From Streptomyces viridiviolaceus (GTDB lineage Bacteria > Actinomycetota > Actinomycetes > Streptomycetales > Streptomycetaceae), in assembly GCF_014650995.1 (NCBI RefSeq), contig NZ_BMWA01000007.1, positions 33,899 through 97,898 on the forward strand: a stretch of 64,000 nucleotides of DNA. The letters are read 5' to 3'. Positions 54,947 through 63,200 of the stretch are shown one piece after another; the stretch's first letter is position 1; every line of letters starts with the position of its first letter. The translations under genes were made by a program, and so were the position numbers. Below the pieces are notes generated by a model. It worked only from the letters and a program-made list of their open reading frames with translations, did not search any database and had not been told where the DNA came from.

Positions 54947-55911
54947 CCGGCGTGCGGCGGACACCGACCGACGTCCGTCGAAGCTGCCCTGCACCCTGTG
55001 GCTCTGGTACATCGCCGCAGGCGAGTCGGGGGCGCACGCAGGCCGTGCGGTCAAGGAGAGTCGAGGTTGTGCCGGTACGTCGCGTCGACCAACTCCGGAC
55101 CGATGATCCTCATCAGCATGAGGTGACTGCGCGCAGCAGGCGGCTGACCGTGTGGTGTTCATGGACGGCGGGGACATACCGCGGATCGCCCCGCCCGCGA
55201 GCGTCTGCACGGAGTACAACCCGTCTTCCGTCGTCATCGACCGCCGTGGCGCCCACCGATTGGTCCCAGTCCGAGCAGCAGTGGGAGGCGCCACCGCAGC
55301 TCCGCGTCCTGGAGATGACCCCAGGCAGCCTCACCCGACCGTGCACGGTGGGTGGCGGACCGCGCGGCCCGCAGACCTCGAGGCCGTTCGTCTTCCAGGC
55401 CGAGGGCAACCGGCTGCTCCTCGCGCACCGACGGTCACGGCGGCGTCCGCCGAGGCGTACCGGGGCCACACCGCGCTCGGGGCCTCCGGGGCAGATGAAG
55501 TGTCACAGGGGGCAGGAGAAAGGCGCTGACCTGTTGGCCCACCGTGCCGGAAAGGCAGGATGACGATCCTGACAGAAATCCCACAGGCACGGGGGCGACG
55601 GTTCAGGACGAGACCGACCTCCTCGACCAGACGTCTGCCTCGGACGATACCTCCTCCCTCACCGAAGGGAAGAAGGCCGCCAAGGAGCTGGTCGTCGCGG
55701 TGCCGGCGAGTGAGTCGGGAGTCGGGCGAGCCCCGCGGAGCGAGGATGCCGAGCGCGTGTCGGAGTGAGGACCTGGCCGTCCTCGGTCACACCCCATGCT
55801 GTGCCCGCCGGCCGGCCTGTGCCCGGGCGGACCGCCCGCCGTGAGTAAGAGAAAGCACTCCGCCGTACGCCGGACCCCACCGGGCCGATCGACCGAGTAC
55901 GGAGTGACTCC
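54947..55911. other. 965-bp gene-poor stretch after the giant gene
   Basis: No convincing long gene is found between the giant gene and the T7SS-associated gene. Several frames are open over 200-600 bp on both strands, but none has a good ribosome-binding site or a recognisable fold. Around 55,160-55,260 one frame reads GGDIPRIAPPASVCTEYNPS and VVIDRRGAHRLV, which looks protein-like for about 40 codons and then loses character. This suggests a decayed gene, perhaps an old toxin tip or immunity gene. Confidence 0.45.
55544..55768 (+). CDS. Possible small acidic protein
   Basis: This is a 74-codon ORF (GTG start) encoding an acidic, Asp/Ser-rich sequence: MPERQDDDPDRNPTGTGATV then SLTEGKKAAKELVVAVPASE. 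Third-position GC is lower than in the surrounding genes and no good ribosome-binding site lies at the proper distance, so it may be part of a decayed gene. No family recognised. Confidence 0.2.
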   Translation: MPERQDDDPDRNPTGTGATVQDETDLLDQTSASDDTSSLTEGKKAAKELVVAVPASESGVGRAPRSEDAERVSE

Positions 55912-56562
55912 ATGAGCGACAGTACGACCGCCGGCGGCGTTTCCCCGGCCGCGGCGGGCGGCGCCACCACCGCCGACAAGCCCGTCGTGCCCGAGCCGCC
56001 GGAGGACATCGAGCAGGCCGCCCGGCAGGCTCCCGACCACTGGGTCGGCATGGTCGACCCCGCCTGGAACAGTGATGCGGCCCCGCCCGCCTGGGCGGTC
56101 GTCGGCCAGTGGCGCTCCGACGGGACAGGGGAGATCGTCGAGTGGCAGAGCAATGAACAGTACCGTCCCTCGCCCGCGGCGCTCGGCTGGAACCCGCCCA
56201 CGGACCCCGTCGACGAAGCTGTCCAGCGGGCCGCCACCGGTTACGGCCCGGCCGACGAGGTGACGCGTACGCTCGCCGGGGCCGAGCTGGCCGTGCTGAC
56301 CCGGCCGGACGGCGGTGTGGTCACCGGGGCGACCCCCGACGGGACCGCAGTGGTCCCCGTCTTCACCGCGCAGCCTCATCTGGACACGGCCGGAGCGCTG
56401 GCCTCGGAGATCATCTCGTGCCGGGACCTCTTGGTCCGGCTCCCCGCCGGGCATGCGCTGTATCCGAATCCGGCCGGACCGGCGCCCACGACCGTGCGGA
56501 CCGAGACCCTGCTTGCCGCCCTGGACCGCGCCCAGGGGCCGTCGATCGCTGAGAGAAGCTGA
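55912..56562 (+). CDS. Type VII secretion system-associated protein
   Basis: This 216-residue protein has the pattern of Streptomyces proteins annotated as T7SS-associated: PPEDIEQAARQAPDHWVGMV, DPAWNSDAAPPAWAVVGQWR, EWQSNEQYRPSPAALGWNPP and PTDPVDEAVQRAATGYGPAD, then GTAVVPVFTAQPHLDTAG and HALYPNPAGPAPTTVRTE. The later part resembles the SseB-type fold found in such proteins. A disordered Ala/Gly-rich N-terminal 30 residues precede it. The ATG at 55912 has the site GGAG eight bases upstream. It follows the giant gene on the same strand and may help export it, but no EccC, MycP, EsxA or other core T7SS gene lies in the window. Confidence 0.8.
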   Translation: MSDSTTAGGVSPAAAGGATTADKPVVPEPPEDIEQAARQAPDHWVGMVDPAWNSDAAPPAWAVVGQWRSDGTGEIVEWQSNEQYRPSPAALGWNPPTDPVDEAVQRAATGYGPADEVTRTLAGAELAVLTRPDGGVVTGATPDGTAVVPVFTAQPHLDTAGALASEIISCRDLLVRLPAGHALYPNPAGPAPTTVRTETLLAALDRAQGPSIAERS

Positions 56563-56887
56563 ACCTCGACGGACAGCGACGGAGGCCATATACTTAACAT
56601 GTAGGTAGGAGAGCGGGCGGGATCCACAGGTGCCGCCGCCTGTTTGCAACGCATGGATACCCGAACCGTCGCTTATCCGCGTGTGGGGTATCTACGCGCG
56701 TCGATGCCGCCTGCATGCCGGTATGAGGTGCCTTTTTGCAGTCGTAATGCCTCGTCGGCCCACGGCTTGCCGGTTACGCCTGAATGCTCGACAGTGCGCC
56801 AGGAGTGTATGGCGTCCAAGTGTTCCGCACGCTCACGTTCCTGTACCGCATACATAACGGTTATCTAGGAGAGGTGGTTACCACCCC
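56563..56887 (+). promoter_or_regulatory. AT-richer upstream region of the NRPS operon
   Basis: This 325-bp gene-free stretch is noticeably less GC-rich than its surroundings. It contains a TATACT at 56589-56594 that could be a -10 element, a perfect palindrome ATAAC-G-GTTAT at 56854-56864, an AGGAG ribosome-binding site at 56868-56872 and an inverted repeat GGTGG-TTA-CCACC at 56873-56885 between that site and the GTG start at 56888. The palindrome just upstream of the ribosome-binding site suits a repressor dimer; the hairpin could limit initiation. No regulator gene is adjacent. Confidence 0.45.
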
Positions 56888-58426
56888 GTGTCCACTCCAT
56901 TACCGAACAGCTCCGTCATGTACTGCCTCTTCTCCGGCCGTGCGGCAGCACATCCCGACAACGTGGCGGTGCGCGACGACCGTACGTCCCTGACCTACCG
57001 CGAGCTGGCGTGCCGGGTGGACGTACTCGCCGCCGCGCTTCGTGAGCACTGTGTCGAGCCGGGCGCACGCATAGGCCTCTTCCTGGGCCGTACCGTGGAC
57101 GTCGTCACGGCCGTGCTGGCGGTGACCGCGGCCGGTCACACCTATGTGCCGCTCGATCCGGCATACCCGCCGGAACGAGTACGTTTCATGGCGGCTGACA
57201 GCCGGGTGGAGGCGGTGCTGTCCGACAGGGACGTGCCCGAAGAGGTGGCCTTTGCGGCCCCCCTGCGCCTGGACGAGGTCGACTGGTCGCGGCAGGTGCC
57301 CCGGCAGCCGGCCGCCGATGTCGATCCTGAGGCGGTTGCGTACGTCATCTACACGTCGGGGTCGACGGGGCGGCCCAAGGGCGTGGAGATCAGCCGGCGC
57401 AGCGTAGTGGCGATGGTGCAAGCGATGAGCCGTCGGTACGACTTCACGGACCGGGATGTGTGGACCCTGGTCCACTCCTCCTCCTTCGACTTCTCGGTGT
57501 GGGAGATGTGGGGCGCCCTCGCCACCGGCGGCACCCTCGTGGTGGTGCCCTCGGACACGGTGCTCTCACCGCGCGCCAGTGCCGAACTGCTGGCACGTGA
57601 GCGGGTGACCGTGATGAACATCGTGCCGTCGGTGTTCCGTTACCTGGCCGCTGCCGCCCGGGAGCTGCCCGATCCGCCGGTCACCGTGCGGCGGATCGTC
57701 TTCGGGGGCGAGGCCGTCGATGTGGGGGACATCCGTTCCTGGCGACGGTCGGTGAGCACGGACTGCGCGTTCACCAATACCTACGGCATCACGGAGACCA
57801 CGGTGTTCGTGAGTACCCGGGACCTGACCGACGACGAACTGGACACCGAGACGGACGACCGTGAGTTCGCCACCGCTCTCGGCGAGCCTCTGGACGGCTG
57901 GGAGATCCACGTCCTCGACGAGGACGGCCGACCGGTGGCGACTGGGGGAACGGGGGAGATCTGGGTCGCCGGCGAGGGCGTCGCGATCGGCTACACCGGC
58001 CGGCCCGAACTGACCGCGGAGCGCTTCCGGGGCCTGAGCCTGCGGGACGGCGCCCCCGTCCGCTGCTACCGCAGCGGCGACCTGGCGGTCAAAAACGGCG
58101 ACGGCACCCTCTGCTACGCGGGCCGGGCCGACGACCAGGTCAAGATCAACGGTTTCCGTATCGAGCCGGGAGAGATCGAGTCGGTGCTACGGCAGATACC
58201 CGGCGTCCGCGACCTGGCGGTGGTCCGTGTCCGCAGCAGGATCGGCAGCGACGTCCTCATCGCCTACTACGCCACGCACACCGGTTCCGCCCCGCACGAG
58301 CTGGCCGAACAGGCCAGAGCCCTGCTGCCCCGGCACATGACGCCCAGCCGCTTCGTCCAGCTGGAGGCCCTGCCCCTCACCGTGTCGGGCAAGACCGACC
58401 GACAAGCCCTCGCGGCGCGATCATGA
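56888..58426 (+). CDS. Stand-alone NRPS adenylation-domain enzyme
   Basis: This 512-residue amino-acid-adenylating enzyme has A3 IYTSGSTGRPKGVE, A4 FDFSVWE, A5 YGITETT, A7 YRSGDLA, A8 GRADDQVKINGFRIE and A10 LPLTVSGKTDRQAL with the catalytic Lys. It ends there, with no carrier (PCP) domain. Aligning to GrsA by eye gives selectivity residues D-F-W-N-V-G-T-V-F at positions 235-331, close to the threonine code DFWNIGMVH but not identical. It probably loads a PCP in trans, and the A-less C-PCP module of the NRPS at 60246 is the obvious partner. Start is GTG at 56888; an ATG at residue 11 is possible. The stop overlaps a possible ATG of the next gene (ATGA). Confidence 0.88.
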   Translation: MSTPLPNSSVMYCLFSGRAAAHPDNVAVRDDRTSLTYRELACRVDVLAAALREHCVEPGARIGLFLGRTVDVVTAVLAVTAAGHTYVPLDPAYPPERVRFMAADSRVEAVLSDRDVPEEVAFAAPLRLDEVDWSRQVPRQPAADVDPEAVAYVIYTSGSTGRPKGVEISRRSVVAMVQAMSRRYDFTDRDVWTLVHSSSFDFSVWEMWGALATGGTLVVVPSDTVLSPRASAELLARERVTVMNIVPSVFRYLAAAARELPDPPVTVRRIVFGGEAVDVGDIRSWRRSVSTDCAFTNTYGITETTVFVSTRDLTDDELDTETDDREFATALGEPLDGWEIHVLDEDGRPVATGGTGEIWVAGEGVAIGYTGRPELTAERFRGLSLRDGAPVRCYRSGDLAVKNGDGTLCYAGRADDQVKINGFRIEPGEIESVLRQIPGVRDLAVVRVRSRIGSDVLIAYYATHTGSAPHELAEQARALLPRHMTPSRFVQLEALPLTVSGKTDRQALAARS

Positions 58427-58452
58427 CAACCGGACGAAGGGACGCCATCACC

Positions 58453-60249
58453 ATGGGGACGACCACCCACAACGCCCTGAGCGATCCGAACCGCGAAAGC
58501 TTCCTGGAGGAGTTGTACCGGGGCCGGTTCCGATGGGATCTGATACGCGATTTCCCCACGCAGGGGAAGGAAGACGCGGACCTCGGCAGGGCCTTCATCG
58601 ACGAGATGACGGATCTGCTCCGCAAGAGAGTGGACCCCGACGCCGTCGACCTCCAGAAAAGCCTGCCCGAGGGCTTCATCGAGGAACTGGCCGGACGCGG
58701 GTACTTCAAACTGCAACTGAACTCCGGGCTCGGCGGCCACGAGCTGTCCCACTACAACACGTTCAGGGTGCTGGAGTCGGCCGCGAACTGGTGCATGCCC
58801 GTGGCCATGTCCCTGGGGATCGAGAGCACGCTCGGGGCCGGTGCCTTCCTGCCGCTCGTCCCCGAAGGCCCGTTGCGTGACCTCCTGCGGCAACACGTGC
58901 TGCGGGACGGCTTGTCGGCCAGCGCGGACTCGGAGCCCACCGGCGCGGCCAACCGCGACAGGACCACCACAGCCACAGCCGTGCCCGCAGCGGACGCCTA
59001 CCTGATCAATGGGGAGAAGATCTTCGTCGGTCACGCTCCTGTCGCCGGCCTGGTGGGGGTGACCGCCATGGTGCACGACGGCGAGGGCAGCCGCATACGG
59101 GAATTCTTCCTGCACACCGACAGCCCCGGTGTCACGGCGGGGCAGTGGCACGAGTACATGGGCCTGAAGGGCTTCCCCAACGGCTGGCTGCGGTTCGACG
59201 ACGTACTCGTACCCGCTGACCAGATGCTCGTGGAGCCCGACACGGAACACCGGGTGAGGATGACGGCGACGTCCTCGGCGTTGGTCATCAGGGGGCGGTT
59301 GTACCACATCGTGGCGCCCTCCCTGGCGGCCGCGCGACTCTGCAACCGGTGGGCCCGGGAGTTCGTGGCGCGACGGACGGTCGACGGACGGCCGCTGGGG
59401 GAGTACGAGGAAATCAGGCGGCAACTGGCGGAATCACTGGCGGAGACGTTCGCCATCGAGACGGTCGCCCAATGGTGCCTGCTTCCTGAAGACCAGGACA
59501 GAGGACTCAATGTCCGCTTCGAACAGAACGCCGCCAAGAACATCGGCACCGACCTCGGCTGGGGCATCCTGGACCGGACGCTGTCCCTCATGGGAGGCGA
59601 GGGTTACGAAACCTCCGGCAGCAAGGCGCGCCGAGGCGCGCCGGCAGTGCCTATGGAGCGACTGCTGAGGGACGTACGAGGCCTGCGGATCTCCGGCGGG
59701 GTGGACTTCCAGATCGACAACTGGATCGCGCGGTTCTACATCCTCTCCTACTACTACCCCCGGCCGGAGTCGGCGACCGAGCCGGCCCCCTCGGACCCGG
59801 CCGCTGCCTGTATCGACGACGCCCACTTGAGCAGCCGCAACCTCGACCACCTCGGGGCAGTCGCCGCCGGGGTCCACGAGTTCGGGCGCATCTGCTCGGA
59901 CCTGGTCCGCGCGCACCCGGACCGCTCCGAACTCCTGCAGAAGGAACGCACGCTCATCCTGCTCACCAGACTCGCGAGGGAACTGCTCACAATGTCCCTC
60001 GTCCTGGCCCGCGCCTCGGCCATGGCCGGAGGAGGGGACGACAGCGGACAGGGCCTGGCCGACGTCTACTGCACCTCGGCCGGACACCGGGTGGCCGACC
60101 TGGAACGGCGGCTGTCCACCTCGGACCCGGCACCGGACCTCGCCGCGCTCGGCGACGCCTGGCTGGAGAACCCGGCCCCGGCTCATCCGGTACCGGACAC
60201 GCCCGGCGCCGCGACCCGTGACGACATCGCGGAAGGAATACAGGCGTGA
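58453..60249 (+). CDS. Acyl-CoA dehydrogenase-like flavoprotein of the NRPS operon
   Basis: About 598 residues of the acyl-CoA dehydrogenase fold. The middle domain shows SADSEPTGAANRDRTTTATA and AYLINGEKIFVGHAPVA, then FHxDSPG-like FFLHTDSPGV and MGLKGFPNGWLRFDDVLVPA. The FAD-binding end shows SLMGGEGYETSG and PMERLLRDVRGLRISGG. The usual catalytic Glu in the IxEGT motif is replaced (ISGGVDFQ), so chemistry may differ. An extra C-terminal helical domain (about 480-598) is present. I prefer the ATG at 58453 because AAGGGA lies ten bases upstream; the ATG at 58423 overlaps the A-enzyme stop and is also possible. In NRPS loci such enzymes oxidise carrier-bound aminoacyl or acyl groups. Confidence 0.82.
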   Translation: MGTTTHNALSDPNRESFLEELYRGRFRWDLIRDFPTQGKEDADLGRAFIDEMTDLLRKRVDPDAVDLQKSLPEGFIEELAGRGYFKLQLNSGLGGHELSHYNTFRVLESAANWCMPVAMSLGIESTLGAGAFLPLVPEGPLRDLLRQHVLRDGLSASADSEPTGAANRDRTTTATAVPAADAYLINGEKIFVGHAPVAGLVGVTAMVHDGEGSRIREFFLHTDSPGVTAGQWHEYMGLKGFPNGWLRFDDVLVPADQMLVEPDTEHRVRMTATSSALVIRGRLYHIVAPSLAAARLCNRWAREFVARRTVDGRPLGEYEEIRRQLAESLAETFAIETVAQWCLLPEDQDRGLNVRFEQNAAKNIGTDLGWGILDRTLSLMGGEGYETSGSKARRGAPAVPMERLLRDVRGLRISGGVDFQIDNWIARFYILSYYYPRPESATEPAPSDPAAACIDDAHLSSRNLDHLGAVAAGVHEFGRICSDLVRAHPDRSELLQKERTLILLTRLARELLTMSLVLARASAMAGGGDDSGQGLADVYCTSAGHRVADLERRLSTSDPAPDLAALGDAWLENPAPAHPVPDTPGAATRDDIAEGIQA

Positions 60250-63200
60250 ACGACAGCCCGGAGCAGATCCCCCTTTCCGTCGGTCAGGAAGCAATGTGGG
60301 TCGTCTGGCAGCGCGACCCCGAGCAGTGGATACACATCATGCCGGCGCCCTTCTCGGTGCGCGGCGTGATCGACCCCGCGCGTCTCGGCCGGGCCGTGGC
60401 CGCCGTCGGCCGGGCGTACCCGCAGCTCCGTGGACGAGTGGTCGTCGGCGCCCGGGGGCCAGTGCTCGACTGGTCCGACGCCCCCGGTATCCCGGTGCGC
60501 GAGTCGACCACGTCCCTGCCCCGTGAGAAAGCCGTCCGCCGTGCCTGGCAGGTGCCCTTCGACCTGCGCCGCGGGCCGCTGGCCCGGGTGGACCTGCTCC
60601 ACGGGCCGGACTACATGGTGCTGTTGCTCGCCGTCCACCACCTGGTGTACGACGGGGCGTCCGTCCTGATCCTGGCCGACGCGCTGCGGCGTGCCTACAC
60701 GGGGGAGGCGCTGCCGGCCGACGACCCCGTACCGGCGCTGCGGGCGTTTGCCGACCGCTCCCGCGAACTGGCCGACACACAGGCGGGTGACGCGCACCGC
60801 GCCTACTGGCGCCGGGCTCTCGGAACGGACACGCCGAGGCCGTTGCTGCCACGGCGCGTGGACGGGTCCGTGGGCGAGCCCGCGTACACCACGCTCGGCG
60901 AGCGGCTGCCGTCCGGCCTCGTCACCCGGCTCCGCTCTCGGGCGGCCGAACTGGGCGTCTCCTATGTCACCGTACTGCTGGGCGCCTATTACGCCCTGCT
61001 GCATCGTTGCAGCGGGGCGAGCGACCTCCTGGTGTTCCTGCCCTTCCACGGCCGGACCGACGAGGCCGTGCGGGAACGGGTCGGCTGTTTCGTCAACACC
61101 CTTCCGATCCGGGTCGAGGTGGACGAGCGCGACACCCACGCGGACCTGCTGGCCCGGGTACGGGGCCGGGTGAAGGACGGCATGCGCCACGGCGACCTGC
61201 CGCTGCCCGCCGTGATGCGCGCCGCCGGACTGACGGGTCCCGAGGCGCACGCCCGCACGCATCAGACGGTGTTCCAGTACTGGAACACCGGGTCGCGCCA
61301 GGGCGTGGATCTCCAGGCGCTGCGCCTGGAGGCCGTCGGCTCGTCCGCCCTCCTGAGTCTGCTGGAGGTGGAGAGCAGCGCGGGCTTCCCGCTCGCACTG
61401 ATGGTGCGTGAGGACAGCACCGGAACCCATGTCCTGTGGAAGGACCCGGCTGGAGTCGTGGGGCCCGCACAGGTGTCCGCGATGGCGGCCGGCTACCGCG
61501 AGGTGCTGGAAACAATCGCCGCCGACCCGCACACCCAGCTGTCGGCACCGAGCACGGATCCCGGAGTGCCGGAGCCATCCCCCGAGCCGGGAGAGCGGTC
61601 AGGTCCCCCACGTACCGAACCCGCACGGCCCGCGCAGGCGGACCGGCCCGCGGTGCATCCGCGGGAACTGGCCGAGATGCGGCAGGTCTGGGAAGACACG
61701 CTGGGGATCGACGACATCGATGAGCAGGACTCGTTCTTCGAACTCGGCGGGCACTCGCTGCTGGCCGAACGGCTCACCCTCGCGGTCTCGAAGCGGTTCG
61801 GCCGCGAGGTTCCGATCCGCGTCCTGTTCGATCACCCCCGTCTGTCGGACTTCGCCGCCGCTGTCTGCGCAGCCGCGCCGGAACGGTCGGCCGCGCCCGT
61901 GCCGCAGACGTTCCCGGCCTCCGCCTTCCAGCAACGCGTCTGGCTGGCCGAACAACTGGAGCCCGGGCGGGGCGCGTACAACGTGCCGATGGCTTGGCGG
62001 GTCGCGGGCGGCGGCCTGGATCCCGCGGCACTGGAAGGGGCGCTGGCCCGGCTGGTGGAACGCCACGAGATTTTCCGTACCGCGTTCCACGAGCGCGACG
62101 GAGAACCGTTGCAGGTGGTGCTCCCGCCGTGGACGCCCGAGGTCGATCGCGTCGACCTCGGGGACGAAGCCGACCCCGAGCGCGCGTTGGACGACTGGCT
62201 GCACGAGGCATCCCAGCACGAGTTCGATCTCGTCTCGGGGCGGTTGCTGATCGCCGCGCTCGTCGAGACGGGAAGCGGCCAGGTGCTCTTCCTGTGCGTC
62301 CACCACCTGCTGTGGGACGGCGAGTCGACGGCCATCCTGCTCAAGGAACTGGCTGCCCACTACACCCTCCTCGCTCCGGCGGACGGCACCGGTCAGGGGG
62401 GTGCCTCCAGCACAGCGTTGAAGGCACGCGCGGCGTGGCTGCGCCCGGCCGCCGAACCGCTGGAGCTGCCCGGGCTGCGGCCCCGGGGGAGGGGCCTCCC
62501 TGTGCAGGGGTACGAGGAAGAGACCGTGGCGTTCGCCGTTCCTCAGGAGCGGGCGGTGTGCGAGGCGGCCGAACGCCTCGGCATCGGGCCCCGGGACGTG
62601 CTGCTTGCTGCCTTCGCTGCCCTCGTCGGCTGGTACACCGGCCGACAGGACCTGCTCGTCGGCGTCGCGCACGGCGCACGACCCTCTTCGAACCGGCACA
62701 TGGTGGGTCCGCGCACCGATGTCCTGCCCGTGCGGCTGCGGCCTGAGGTGGCCGAGGACTTCGCGACGCTCGCAGCCCGTACGGCGGCCGAGCTGACGGA
62801 GGCGGCTGCCCACGCCCAGGCACCGGCTGACGAGTTGATGCGGCTCGTGGACCCGTCGAGAGCTGACCGGACGGCCCCATTGAGCCAGGTGCTCTTCGCC
62901 TACGACGACGGGGGGTACGAGGGTCACGACCACGGGCCGGGATCAGAGGCGCCCGGAAGCCATGCCATCTGCGCCAACCACGACGTGGCCCTGCTGCTGC
63001 GACGGCGTGCCGGAGAGTTCGAGGGCCGGCTCGTCTTCGACGGGCGGTGCTTCGATCACGACCGGATGCGGACCATGGCCGAGCACTACCGTCGGCTGCT
63101 CGGACAGCTCATCGAGACACCCCGGCGAGCCGTCGGCGCGGCCGATCCGCTGACCGAGACCGAGCGGTACACGCAACTGGCCGTCTGGAACGGCACGGAG

